Source: Mrakia gelida
Lineage: Eukaryota; Basidiomycota; Tremellomycetes; Cystofilobasidiales; Mrakiaceae
Reading direction: 5' to 3'
Assembly: GCA_024345305.1 (NCBI GenBank)
Contig: BRON01000010.1
Location: forward strand, 1-64,000
Length of the DNA stretch: 64,000 nt
Shown here: in pieces, positions 30,621 through 42,716 of the stretch
Layout of the letters: every line of letters starts with the position of its first letter
Numbering within the stretch: position 1 is the first letter of the stretch
Notes under the pieces: model-generated
Databases searched by the model: none
What the model was told of the DNA's origin: nothing
The model's input: the letters and a program-made list of their open reading frames with translations, nothing else
Made by a program: the position numbers and the translations under genes

Positions 30621-31460
30621 TGGAGCACATTCCTGACTGAGTTTATGTTCGAGTAGGAGGGTGACGAATCGAAGTTGATCGCAAGGAAGCATAGGACACG
30701 CTGTCTTTTTCTCCACATTTCTTCTTAGGTCGCTGTGAATGACCTTTGTGGGTTTTGTGCTTATCAACTGTCCTTCCTGTGTCTAATTTTCTTCGAGAAG
30801 TTACTGTAAATCAGCTGGAGCGCTGACCTCGTTGCGTTTTCCTTCTGCGCAATGTATTTGAATCTGATGGGGTCAAATTAAGGTCCACACAACGATGGTA
30901 CTGTCTAACATACACCTGTTTCACTGCCTCCTGTGGCGCAAACAGACAATTCACCAGAGCCATGCTTGCTAAAGGCTGATTTTTGAGAGCTTGCCGGAGA
31001 CCTGAAAACACTAGAGCTACAGCTGAGGGTCAACGAGTCAGCCTTACGAGCACAGTCCAGTACAGAAGGTGAGCCACGTACGAAAAGCCACTTATCTGGG
31101 TCAGGGGGTGGGTCAAGTCTCAGCTTTTCGCCATCTTTTCGTTTCGCTTCATCCTCTCAGTCAACTCCGAACTCATAGGATCCCATTTGTAACCTGCTCT
31201 TTTTCCTAACATCTCCAGATCCTCCTTAAGTGCGGAGGGTTACTAACAAGAGGACTGTTACTAACAAGAGGACTGAACGAGACGCGTTACTAAGCTACTA
31301 CGTAAGACCTATCTGCGAGTCCCCACTTTCCTAGAGATTTGTCTTTTTTTTTTCTCCTGCTCGCTCCGCGAAGACGAACGCGAAGCTCCTTTTCTTCTGG
31401 CTCCCGAGACAAGTCGCTCGTTCGTTTCGCGAGTCCAGCTTTTTCCTCAGGCTTTCCTGC
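30621..31460. other. Gene-free stretch with an 18-bp tandem duplication
   Basis: No coding potential seen. GTTACTAACAAGAGGACT occurs twice head to tail at 31239-31256 and 31257-31274. A T-rich run is at about 31343-31353. Confidence 0.5.
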
Positions 31461-31473
31461 TAAGCACAAGGCC

Positions 31474-31858
31474 ATGCCATCGCTGAGGTTCAATCAAACC
31501 CACAAGCTACCGAGTCCGCTCTCACGGGAACCTGACCTCCTCCCTCCCTCCCTCCTCGCGCCACCCGACTCTAGCAGATCTCCCCTCTTTCTGTCCCCTT
31601 CTTCGCCAGAGAACGGTATCTCTTTCACCGACCTCGAAGACCTCCACCTCCAGCTTTCGTTGCTCTCAGCGGCTCTCCTCCCGCGACCAAAAGCAACACG
31701 ACTTCCGTCTCGAGCTCAGCTCCTCTTCCTCCTCTCAACTCGAGCTCTACCTCCAGCACACCACCATCGTCACCCCATCCCTCATCCTCCTCGAGCATTG
31801 ACTCCGTCCGCGACGACTCGATCCCAACCCTTCAGCGCTTAAAAAACGAATTAAACCA
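31474..31858 (+). pseudogene. Frameshifted coding fragment, family unknown
   Basis: Starting MPSLRFNQTHKLPSPLSREP, the reading passes through FTDLEDLHLQLSLLSAA. It then appears to switch frame to a coiled-coil-like stretch (DQKQHDFRLELSSS) and again to DSVRDDSIPTLQRLKNELNQ before a TGA near 31,888. Three frames in sequence suggest indels or unrecognised introns. The heptad-like Leu pattern suggests a coiled-coil protein. Either a broken host gene or the first exons of a gene continuing into 32,150-32,430. Confidence 0.3.
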
Positions 31859-32147
31859 ACGAACCTCCATTCGAGCGTTGTGATTCCTGATCGCTGCCTC
31901 CTTCCCTGAGTCCCTCCCCTTTCCTTTCTCTTTCCTTCCTAAGGATGCTCCCATGGTGTTGACCGTAGACCTGCTCGTCCTTTTGGACGCTATCATTCAT
32001 ACCTGTGGTCCGTCCGCCCTACTGAGCTTGCCGAACAGAGCTCTGTTTGCTCCCAATCCAGCCAGCCCCCTTGCTCGCTTCGCCTGGTTCCTTCTCGTTT
32101 TCATAATATTTTTGACCGACCCGCCGCGTTCTAATCTCTTCATCAGG

Positions 32148-32430
32148 AACGAAGCAAAAAGCTCAGCAGATCATATCGACGGCCGAACTAGCCTCTCGCG
32201 ATCTAGACATCCTTTCCTACTCTCGCCAACCACATCCACCCGCCCTTCTCTTTCCCTCCACGTCGTACGCTCGCATCCCTCCGGTCAACATGGATTCCTT
32301 GGCCATCAATCCTCTCCCGAGACGACGGAAGCCTCAACCCACCACCACCTCCCCTCGAGCCGGAAGACGAGTGTATCTGGAAAGGCTGGACGTCATTGTG
32401 TTCGTCGCGATGGCGGCGCTAACAGGGTGA
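32148..32430 (+). CDS. Coding-like exon, hypothetical
   Basis: One frame is open from an AG at about 32148 to TGA at 32428-32430. It reads KQKAQQIISTAELASRDLDI, SYSRQPHPPALLFPSTSYAR, then NMDSLAINPLPRRRKPQP. Composition and helix pattern look like real protein. It may be the last exon of the gene seen at 31474-31858, since a helix there (RLKNELNQ) would precede this one. Family not recognised. Confidence 0.35.
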
Positions 32431-35400
32431 TGGGCGGCTGTTGCTTCGCCTGCTTTTCGGATGACAAGAGGTCAGGGGGAAAGAAAGGAAGGGATCGATG
32501 CGAGCAGAGAACCAGTAGTGGTGATGAGACGAATGAAGAAGAGAAAAGCAGGGAGGGAGGGAGACGCTGGAGTTCCCAGGACTCGGACGAAACACTCTGA
32601 GAAGAGGTTGAGCATAGTGCTGATTTACTTTCCGCAAAGCCCTTCCAGACACAAGACAGTAGTCACTTGGACGAAGGGCTTAGGAAAGCCAGGGCAAGAG
32701 GAGCAAAGGAAGAGAAGGACAAGCTGATCTGTCTTCGGCGCGAGCCTGACTTCGAGCGTTGTGATTTTCGGTTCCTGCACTCTCTCTCACCTTCATTCGA
32801 CTCGAACTCAACTTCCACGGGTTTGTTTCACTTGGTTCGGTGAAGCATACTTGGATTGAGAGACTGATGAAGATCCGAGTCAAACTGAGGTCTGAAAGGC
32901 AAGGGAAGGAAAGAGAGGGGTTGAGGAGCAAAACGAGAGGGCTGGGAACGGCGAGTTGAGAACGACCTGAGCGAAACGACGCGTTTGAAGTGGGACGGGT
33001 GAAGACTTTCTCTGAAAACTCGTTTCAGGTGGTGAGATGTATAGTAGGACCGAAGGATACCGGGCTGGTTCGGTAGCAGAGCTCAAGGGGCGAGGAAGAT
33101 TTGCCTGACTCGGGTTGGGCCGATTCTGAGCACTTGGGTGAAAGTATACATTCCGATGCGGCTACGGCCAATCTGAGCGCGGAGATAGAACGAGCCCTAT
33201 TGATCTAGCATAGACACATCTTTGGTTCAGTTCTATCAATTGCAGACGAGTTTAGATCTGAGAACCTCATTCAGTGTTCACTTTCAGCTCCTTCTTTGAG
33301 CGCTTGAGTTCGTTTTCTCTTTTGCGTTCGCTCACTCTCGTTCGTTCGGGGAGATTTTCACTCGCGGGTTTGTCCAGCACCCCAAATGCATACTCTCACA
33401 GTTCGCTCCAGGTCCCAATTCCCTTCAGCCCTCAAGTTGGAGTGAAGATAGTCAAATCGAGTGTTTGAAGCTTAACTCACTCCGCTGTGAGATCTATACA
33501 ATCTCGTCCCGCTAGGGCTGATCCGAACCCCCCAATCGCTTTGGTCCGATCTGTATACTGTTCTCCCATGCCCGCTTTTACTCTCTCGTACGGTCACAGG
33601 CCGCAGAGACGAAAATCAACTCGAGTCTTCCTTTCAGGCTGGTTTCGAGCGCCTTGGGTCGATATTTGCTCTCCCAGTTGAACGCATGAAGGCTTCCATT
33701 CGCGATTCATATATAGTAAGTAAAACAAAGTGACGCCGATTCGGTTTGGAACACGTCAACAGGGGGAGAAATCTCTCTCGAGAGCGTCTGAGCTGAATTG
33801 AGCGATCAAAAGCACGATTTGAGGTAGTTACCCGAATGGAATCGGAAGGTATTAAAAGGGGAGCTAGCATGTATCGATTCAAGCACGACCCATCTTAAAC
33901 GTCGAAAGGAAAGATAGCCGGCGGTCAGTCGAGTGGGTCGGTTCAAAGTTCGAGGGACAACGAAAGCGAAGAACTGACCTTCATGTTGCGGAGACCTCGA
34001 AGTCCTTCGCGTCCTCCGACTCGTCCGTAGCCTAGAGAAGAGAAGAGAAGCGATGCGAACGAAGCGAGAAAGAAGTCGATCAGTACCGAGACGGTCGGCG
34101 AAAGGAAGGAGGGGAGAGTGGGGAGGGACGCGACTGGATCCAAACTGACCCGACGCTTCTCATCCTCCGAAAGGTTGGTTGACTTTGGTCGAGGTAGACT
34201 GTAGTGAAAGATAGTACAGTTCAGGAACATCGTCAGTGGTGACGGGAGGCAGTGAGAAGAGCGAAAGAAGGGAGCACAAACGAACACTGTTGCGACGCGT
34301 CGAGGCAAGAAGATCCAAAGTCAGTTTGCGGGTCGAGCCGTGGATTCAGATAAGGACGAGCTTGTGTAAGGCGTCGATCGTCACCATACCGAACGCAGCC
34401 GTGAGAGGAGCAGGAAAGACGTAATTGAATCTTCAAGCATCATGGCCCAGGCGCTCTCAAACACTACTCAATCAAGCCTGGTCCAAGATCGCAGCTGAGG
34501 TACATGCTCTAGAGTAGATGGTCTATCTTCCACTTCAAGGAGATCCGAAAAAGGACGGAAGAGACTCGCCTGCAACCTCTGAGCGAAGCGTTTCAGCCGC
34601 TGTCTCATTCAGCAGCCACCATCGAGCACCGCTGGACGTGCGACAGCGCTCGACGATCATCTACCAGAGGAAGCATTCAGGGACAAAAGTTGAGAGAGGA
34701 AGAGGAAGGGAAAGACGGACGCGACTTGGTCTGTTTCGACCTCTGAAACAGCTCGTCCTTCAGCTCTCGCAATCTCAGAGAGGGCTGAAAAGTTGAGAGC
34801 CATCCCGGCATGCTGTCAGAGAGGAAGGACGACCCAGCGCTCCAAGATGTAGGGACGTGAATGGGCGGAGATAAAGAAAGCGTACCCGTTCGCGCGACGC
34901 GAGTTCCGGATTACACAAAGGGAAGGAAGGTCTCTTCTGCAAGCTGATCACCCTAACTCCAAGAGCATTGAGATGGAATGAACAGGATGAGGGATGAGGA
35001 GGGAAGGGTGAGAGGGTCGAAGAGGACGGAAAGGAAAACGAAGACGGCCCGAAGAACGCGTCGCTGCGTCCAGTACGGCTTCGGCACGCGGTCCAAGAAA
35101 CGGATCGTGCAAAAGGATGCGAAACCCTAGTAGAGGTAGAGAGAGTGACTCGGAACCAATCGGGACTCGACTTCACTTCCTCGCCTCCGCGTTCACTCCA
35201 TTGTTACCAGCTCAACATCTCCCTATCGAGGATCCTTCTGCACCCAAAGCGAGGCTCCTGCCTGGCGATATGGATGCGAGGATGAAGTGCGAAGGGGATG
35301 AAGAGCCGAGACAAAAAAGGAAAGAGGAGTCGACGCGACGACGCAGGGAAGGAGGAAGAATGGATGAGGTGAATAAAAGAGGAAGAAAATTGATAGAAGA

Positions 35401-36611
35401 TAAGAGAGAGCCAAGATCAAGACGGCGAAGGGAAGACAGATAACGAGCCGAAGAAGAGGGAAGAAGGGGGACAGCGCGTCGCGCCTCCTGCCATCCTCCC
35501 CGTCAACGAGCTCTCTCGTCTCCTTTAGTCCGCTCCGCCAAACCACATCGATGGAGCATCCGAGACTCTGGGGGATCCCTCTCCTTTCTCTTTGGTCCTC
35601 CTCGGGGGTCGGGGTGAGGATGAACTTGGTTCTCCCTCGATGGGAGCGAGCTAGCCTCGAAACTGAACGTCGGGGGGGACTCTCGAAGGTCTCTGAGCTC
35701 TCCCTCCGCTCCCCTCCCCTCCCTCTCAGGTTGGTTTTGTTCGGGAGGCGGATTGCAAGAGAACGCGAGCTGTCGTATAGATTCGCCGAGGAGCTCGCGT
35801 GGAACGTTGGGAAAGGGAGCTTCGGCTGGTAGGGTTGGATCGTAAAAGAGTGAAAATTTGAACGAGCAGCAGAACGTCCGAGGGTGTTGGACCGAGAGTG
35901 TTGGAACGAACGAGGCGAGTCAACCAGGAAGCCTACGATCCTGCAAGCGAGTTCGTTCGAACCCCCTCGTTGGACTCTATCTTCGGTTAAGCAAGACGCT
36001 CGCCGCTCGAACGAGACGAAACGCGTTGCATTTGGTTCATGGTTGAGTCGCAGACAGCAAGCTCGTTTCCTTTCGCTACCGCCAGCGTGTTTCGTGCTAG
36101 AAGGCTTACAGGAGGGTATATTGAGCGTACATTACAGAAGAATAAAGCGCGAAGAGACTGTGCGTGTACGTCTGTGAGGGTAAGTAAGAAACGAAGCAAG
36201 GCTTTGAACGAAACGAGCGCGAGGGAGCGAGACAAGACGAACGAGCGAGGCTGTGAGGGGGTAGGGTGGAAACAAAGAAGTGGGTATAGAGGAGATAAGG
36301 TGATAGGCGAAAATGCATGAAGGAAAGGAGTCAAAGGGAGAGGGTTGTGTGAGGAAGGGTTGGGGAGTGAACGTGAGTGAATGAGAACGAGAGGGAAAAC
36401 AAAGATGGACGTGAAGAGCGAGGACGCAGAAGGATGAGGGTTGATTGATGTAGGGGAAGAGAAAGTTAAGCGATATAATAGGAGAGGGGTGTCTTCGTCA
36501 GGCGAGAGAGAGTGGAACTAAGCAATGCAAGAGAGGGAAGAAGAGCAGAAGAGGGTTGGTGTCGTCGCGTCGATGAGAAGCGGAACTGGGATCGGTCGAG
36601 TCATCCGTGCT
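32431..36611. other. Long gene-poor interval
   Basis: No complete gene recognised. A short minus-strand exon-like stretch at about 34437-34353 reads FNYVFPAPLTAAFGMVTIDA and may belong to an unresolved spliced gene; another at about 34190-34145 reads PRPKSTNLSEDEKRR. The rest (32,600-33,900 and 34,500-36,500) is pyrimidine/purine-biased and shows only short chance frames. No RNA gene seen. Confidence 0.4.
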
Positions 36612-38060
36612 TTACGAGGAGTTTGGGAGGGACTGGAAGTGAGAGTGGACTCCCGTCAGGAACCGCACGAATGGAGGGAATGGGAAATACACGCGAGAAG
36701 GAAAGGGTGGAGACTCACGTCCAGCGAGAAGAGTTGGCCGTCGCAGAACCCCTGACGATCCATCCGTCCGAGTTCGACTGTCTCCCACCGATCTCTGTTG
36801 AAACGATGGTAGACGAAAGTCAGCTCTTCACATCCCGAGATAAAGAAACGAAAGAAAGAGGAAGACGCACATCCGAGGACGAACTGCAGGGAGAAAGAAG
36901 AGGAGTCAGCTCGAGAGTCGACGCGACGAGAAGCCCACGAAACAACAACTCACCGACGATAAGGCTCGGAATCAACGCTGACGACCAGCGATGAGATTCC
37001 ATGGTTCCGAAAGTCGTTGCCGCGACACATCTCCCACATACCTTCACGCTGCAGCTCCGACCCAACAACCAGCTCGAGCTCGACGCCAGAACGGCCGTAG
37101 TCCCAAAAGACGAAGAGGTCGAGGTGCGCGTCGTACTCTTTGCAGAAGGGAGGGATGTGAACGATGACGCGTTCGAGGTTCGGGTTGGTGTAGAATTCCC
37201 ATCTGGCGAAGTCGTCGAATCCCATCACCCCGTCCAACTCGATGATCTTGACGGACGAGCACTTGTTGACGGTAGACGTCTCCTGGTTGGAGTTGAAGAA
37301 GACGGACTTGTTGGATCTGAAGAGGTGCTTCCATGACCAAACGTACGTGCTGCTCTGTTCCATGTAGATAAAGAGATGCTGAGGGTTGAGGACGTCCACG
37401 AGCTCGGGAAGGGCGTAGTCGCGATCCGTCGGGGCCAGCAGGACGGTGAGTTTGAGGAGGTTGAGTCCATCGATCCTTCCAGGAAGACGGTCACGACTAA
37501 GGAACGGCTCTCCCGCGAACCTTGAATCCATCTGGAAGAGCTCCTCGTCGTGGTACTCCTCGTGCCAGAGTCGTCGTGGGAGCTTGCCGACCTCCGAGTA
37601 CTGAGCTTCGTCTTCAACACGGGATATCCAGCTTCCACCGTCTTCGAACGTCCATTCGTCGTCTTGCTTGACGGTAATCTCGAAGGTTTTGAGGCGAGAG
37701 AGGCTGAGGAAGGGTTCGAGGAGAGGAGAGGAGAGAGATTCGACGGGCTGCAGTGAGAGGAGATGACGTTTTGAAGACGAGTCAGAAGGAGAGGGGTTGT
37801 GAGCGATGTGAGAGAAGAGTATTTGAGCTCACGATGTGGCAGAACAGAAGACGCAGAGACCTGAGTCCCTTGACCTCGATGTGGGTGTACAGGAAAGGCG
37901 ACGCGAGTTGGAGGAAGAGGAGAGCCGCTCTTGACGCGACAGCGAGAGTTGAGACGTCGCAGTGGGACAGGATGTGTCCGATGACCTCGGTGGGAAGGGA
38001 AGGGAGATCCTTGACGGTTGGGGAGAGGTCCGAAGTCGACGAAACTAAAGGAAGGTTGGA
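36612..38060 (-). CDS. F-box domain protein
   Basis: The exon at about 38058-37836 encodes an F-box: LPSLPTEVIGHILSHC, then VASRAALLFLQLASPFLYTH. After a GTGAGC intron, exon 37750-36953 carries a long domain (FLSLSRLKTFEITVKQ, WISRVEDEAQYSEVGKLPRR, DRLPGRIDGLNLLKLTVLLA, ending SEPYR). Joining CG of the donor side to A of the next exon gives RDRWETVELGRMDRQGFCDG, and a final short exon ends SLDSLPNSS at TAA 36614-36612. F-box proteins recruit substrates to SCF ubiquitin ligases; the Leu-rich, beta-rich remainder is typical of fungal F-box proteins. The first exon and start codon are not fixed; exons at 38300-38908 may be upstream parts of it. Confidence 0.65.
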
Positions 38061-38311
38061 AGATGGGAGGAGAAGAGTCAGGACGCGTTGAATGGAGCTC
38101 GGTTGACAGACAAGATCGTCACGAACCCGAAGTAGCGAGGAGGGGATCGCTCTCTATGGAGGTGATGCGATGAGCCGAAGAGGAGAGACATGGGGAAGAA
38201 GAAGGATTCGTGGGAGAGAAGAAGAAGCGCTCCGTCAGACGCTGAATTCTTGCTCGAGAAACGAGCGGCGAACCGCTGGAAACGAGGACGAGACCGAACG
38301 ACTCACCTTCG

Positions 38312-38908
38312 GAAACAGAAACCAGACCTCCTTGTAGCTCGCCAAGGTCGCTGAGGCCGGTTTGAGTCGAAGAAACGCCATGTCGGAGGTTCTAGGAGAA
38401 GGACGAGGCGAAGGCGTAGGCGGGGGAGGGGTGGGAAGGTGCGAGCGAAGTGGTAGGAGTTTTGTTGGATGGCTCGGTAAACACTGGAGAGAAAACGTGA
38501 CATGTTCAGTTAGATCCGTCGGAGTAGAGGCACACACGATCCAACAGAGAAGAAGACGGGAAACGGCAGAAACGCACCTCGTCTGAGCTCATCGCGGGCC
38601 TCTTCTGCCTCTTCATCAGACCACCCGAGCTTCCTGCCCAAATCCAACATCACTCCAGTCGCCTTGCTCATGTTCTGAAGATTCCTCCTCATCATCTGTG
38701 CCTGCAACCAGCCTCCAAACTCCTCTGGATCCGCCGGCGATGGTTCTTGATATCGGCTCTCGAGCCAGTTGACGAGTCGAGGGGAGACGATCCCAGGTCT
38801 CCTAGAGTGAACCCAGCCGTTGGAGGAGAGGACGGTGACGGGTGCTGGTTCGACGTAGGGGAAAGGAGTTGTGGATACGAGGGTGGGGGGCGGGATGCGA
38901 AGAGCCAT
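38312..38908 (-). CDS. Hypothetical protein, two exons
   Basis: From the ATG at 38908 the first exon reads MALRIPPPTLVSTTPFPYVE, then WVHSRRPGIVSPRLVNWLES and KLGWSDEEAEEARDELRR, ending at a GTGCGT donor near 38580. A second exon (about 38500-38312) reads MAFLRLKPASATLASYKEVW and ends FLFPK at a GTGAGT donor. The phases of the two do not join simply, so a boundary is misread or they belong to different genes. Sequence after the last donor leads toward the F-box exon, so this may be the front of that gene. No family recognised. Confidence 0.4.
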
Positions 38909-39566
38909 GCGGCAGAGGGCAGGCAAGGAGGAACAAGAGGAGGGAGCTCAACGGGAGGGAAGGAGGAGTGGCGAGGAAGTTGGCGCAGAGATGGGCTGTT
39001 GATGGACGACGAGAAAGCCGAAAGAGTCGAGAAGAGGAAGCTGAGGTCGAGGGTGGCCCTTAGAGGCTGTTTGGGTTGCGGTTTGACTCGTTGAGAGGAG
39101 AGGGAGGGAGGAGGTCGTGGTCGAGGGAAGGAAAGAGAGGAGGTCGAGCTGACTTCCTTCCCCTCGTCGATCGAGCTCAGGAACGAGCGAACCCATGGAA
39201 CGTCAAAGAAGGAAGAGGGACTGAAGGCATCTTTGGATGGGTGGAGAAGAGCCGTGAAGAAAATTTGGTCGAGAAAGAGGTCGGGTCGAGGTTGAACGTT
39301 GAGAGAGAACAGAAGCTCAACTCGACGAAGGTTGAGGTCTTCGAAGGAAAGCCGACTCGGAGCTCGACCTTCTTGCGTCGAAGACTCGCTTTCTCTCGCT
39401 CATCATACAGCTTCGAGAAGTCTAGGTGGAACATGGAGACTCGTGATATGTACATCGATATGGTTACGAGTGCGAGAGTTCGTAGGGATGAAACAGCGAT
39501 CAAAAGCAAGGAGTACAACAGTGAGAGAAACGACGACGCAGCGCTTCGCAGGAGAGGTCTAGAGGT
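38909..39566. other. Interval without a convincing gene
   Basis: A minus-strand frame (39518-39177) has a hydrophobic stretch (SLLLIAVSSLRTLALVTISM) but no supporting codon pattern or homology. It probably contains the 3' end and promoter regions of neighbours. Confidence 0.35.
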
Positions 39567-41116
39567 CTAAATTGCTGCGGGAACACCAACATGGATCACA
39601 CTGAATCAAAGGAAAGCAGGTGAGGGAGTGGAAGCGCGATCAGCGATCGAAAGGAGAAGGCGAGACGTGCAGAGAAACGCGTCGCCGTCGAGGAAAGGTC
39701 GCGTCGACTCACTCTTCGTTCCCGTCTCCTCGAGCTCGCTCGTCAGGAAACATGACTCGGATCCGGTCGTAGACCTGCTCGATCATCCATCGACGAGCGA
39801 CGGGCCAGAGTTCGTTTCCGCGAAGCTTCGATTCCAGGACGTAGTTGGGAAGGCTGAGTGAAAAGCAAAAGCTCGGTCAGTCGCGTCGTCGAGATTCCGA
39901 GAGGTAGCGAAGATGCTACGAACGTGTGAGTAGCATTCTGTCCAGCCTCGGTGATCTCCCTAACGTGTCGGTCAGCGGTGACTGGGTTCGAGGCGGCTTC
40001 GATGGCGATAATTCGAGGGAAAAGATCGTGAACGAAGTTTGGGAGATGTCGAAACCCAAGTCGAACGGTAACTCCGTAGAAAGCTGAGGATAGTCGAGGA
40101 GGAAGACGGGAGTGGATCAGCGGAGGTCGGTCACGATTGAAGAAGAAGAGGAAGGAAGATCGTCAGGAGGGAAAGAGAAACGGGATTTAGTTGCAGCGAC
40201 TCACCTTCGAGGCTTCGAACTTTGCTGATGACTGTAGAGAGAGAGATGGGACGACACCGAGATCAGTAGATGGTCCTCGAAGTCTGGAGATGGAGCGAAA
40301 GAGCCTCACGATATCGATCCTCCTCCTCGACGTGTGCGAGACCGACGACGCGAGTTGAGAGGAAGATGACAACTCGAGGGAGGGAATGCCATCGTCGAAG
40401 GAAGGTCTGGACTACAAAGACGTAAGGTGAAAGTCAGAATGGAGAGACCGAGAGCTCGAGATGGAGGGAGATGAGCGAACAGACGGCGGAAACTCCTCGT
40501 CCAGTCGACGCCCGCTTCTGCCATCGAAGCTCTCGAAATGAACGAACCTCAGCGAATCCGTTTACGTCTTCACTGTTCTCGTCGAAGGATGACACTGCTG
40601 AGGTAACCTAGTGCATGAAGAAGGGTGATAAGGAGAAACGTGAGTCAGTCAGGCAATCGACGCGTCGACGAAGAGGGAGAGAGCAGCAGCCTCGTCGAGA
40701 GAGGAACAAACGACTCACTTCGTCGAGGGAGCGCGAAGGAAACGACCACGACGCCTCATATTGAGCACCTACGGGAAGTGGATGTACGCTCTCGTCGAGA
40801 ACCTGTCGAAGGCGAGAAAGGAAGAAGGGAGTAAGTCTCGTACGGGATCGTCGATCCCACGAAAGGTGAGGGAAGAACGAACTTGGAAGAGATCCGAGCC
40901 ACGCCACGACCACTCGTCGTCACCCAAATAGGTAGAGTCCAAGTGCTTGTACGAAGAATCAGCCACGAGGAGAGTGTCAACTGATTTGAGTGGGGGAAAG
41001 ACGCGTCAGCAGGAGTCGAGACGCGACCAGTTTTGTCTCGATCACGAGGACAACAAACACGAACCATCGTCGGAGATCGAATCCTTGTCTAGTGTATAGC
41101 AGCTAACTGGCTGCAT
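39567..41116 (-). CDS. Conserved-looking hypothetical protein, about nine short exons
   Basis: From the ATG at 41116 the exons read in order: MQPVSCYTLDKDSISDD; VDTLLVADSSYKHLDSTYLG; VLDESVHPLPVGAQYEASWS; VTSAVSSFDENSEDVNGFAE; RWHSLPRVVIFLSTRVVGLA; VISKVRSLE; FYGVTVRLGFRHLPNFVHDL continuing with IIAIEAASNPVTADRHVREI; SLPNYVLESKLRGNELWPVA continuing with YDRIRVMFPDERARG; and a last exon VIHVGVPAAI ending at TAG 39569-39567. Introns are 45-110 nt with GTGAGT or GTTCGT donors. No family recognised. The even codon quality across exons supports a real gene. Confidence 0.55.
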
Positions 41117-41355
41117 CGGACTGGAAGAGAAGGAACAGAGGGAGTCAGCCGTTCGTTCCCAAGCAAGACGCGTCGTTTGGGGAGAGACGAAGACGAAAGG
41201 GCCTACAGGTTGAGACGTCGGCGGTCAGAAATTTGAGGGGAGCGAGAAGATGTCTACATCGACCAAGAAGACTGTAAGTATCGAAAACAAGTCAGTCAGA
41301 AGAGGTGAGGTTGACGAAACGAGTCGAAGAGGTACTTTCAACTCGCACGCTGTCA

Positions 41356-42173
41356 TCATCTCTCGAGATCCCAAGGGCTTCCCTGATCATGCTCTCGGAA
41401 GGGCAATTTTGAAGCATTGGGCCGAGGGGATGGAGGTTTCAGCTTGACGAAGTGGGACGGGACGCAGAAGGTTGAGCGTTGGTTCATTAGATAGTCTAGA
41501 GCTACATAATCGTATTTTCCCGCTTCAAATTCAGCACTGTAGAGTTCCTGAAGAGAGAAATCGCTACTGCGAACGCAAAGGGTGAACGGGAGTCTCACTT
41601 TCGAGCTCGCCTCCTGCTGCTCCAAGCCATCACTCTCCCCTTCTTCCATCAAGAGATCTCCACCTCTCCAATCAAGCCTCATGAAAGAGTCTTCTTCTTG
41701 TTCTCAGCCAGCGAAACAAGGTGCGGAAGAGAACTCACCTCTTCGTCCCCCCATCTCCCTCCCTCTTCCAGAACGACGCTTCCGCCTCAGCTACCACAGC
41801 ACCGATACCAGCAGAATCCTCAGAACAACTACAGCGAGACTGAACGAGCCTTCTTGGGAATAGCGAGCCGAAGGAGACGCGTCCAGAATGCGACGAAGGG
41901 GGGAAGATCCAGAGCAGCTTGAGTCGAGGTCGAGGAAGAGGAGGGCCAGCAGAGACGGGCCTGCAGAGGACTTGAAGTCAGTATAGGGGCCTCGATGTCG
42001 ATGGCTATAGAGATGATTGGATGACTGACCTTTTGAAAGGGTTGGAGGGAGGATGGGAAGCGAGAGAGGGCTGGAAGCAGAGGTCTGAAGCATAGAGGGA
42101 GGGGGGAAGAAGGAGGTGAGCTCGACAGTTCGAGAACCGAAAGTAGACCTCCCTGCTGAACCATCCTCGCCAT
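41356..42173 (-). CDS. Hypothetical protein, spliced
   Basis: The last exon reads ELYSAEFEAGKYDYVALDYL, then MNQRSTFCVPSHFVKLKPPS, and stops at TGA 41356. It is preceded by a 51-nt intron and an exon with RLDWRGGDLLMEEGESDGLE, and before that VAEASFWKREGDGGTKR. Upstream the frame from the ATG at 42173 (MARMVQQGGLLSVLELSSSP) is a possible start, but that part is low-complexity. Family unknown. The gene would be divergent from ATG13 across about 540 bp. Confidence 0.4.
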
Positions 42174-42716
42174 AGAAGACGAAATCTGGAACTCACTAAA
42201 GAGATTTTACCGTTGACTCACACGAGAGGGTCCTATGGAGGAAGAGTCGAGAGGATGGAGGGGAGATCATGGCCGTAAGAGCGAGAAGGAAGGATCAGCG
42301 AAGTCGTGAGCTTCACTTTCGGAGGCGGCTGCATGCTGAACGCTGCTAGACCTCCCTCGATATCGAGATCAGCTTTTCTGTTCACTATAACAAGAACCAA
42401 CTTCAGCCTTGAACTTCCTCAAAGTTCGTTGCGGAAATATCTACAGCGGAGGCAGGGAGAAGGCAACCGCATCTGTCCGTCAAGTTGAGCGAAGCTCATC
42501 ATCGCGCTTCCTTCCTTCCTCCAAGACTCCTCCCAACCACCAGCCCCCTTCCCTCAACAACTTCGTTCCTTTCAATCAGAACATCTTCCTCTCTCTCGCT
42601 CTCTCATCTTCCCTAGGACTGGTCTCGCTCTTCTCTCCCCCCCGCCGGTCGGACCCAACCCACCGCTCTCTCCCTCCTCCACCTTCCCTCCGTCTCCTCA
42701 CTTCCCTTCCCCTTCC

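Noticed and set aside
35930..35975. tRNA-like T-arm (GTTCGTTCGAACCCCC)
   Set aside because: No matching acceptor, D-arm or anticodon arm is found at the right distances.
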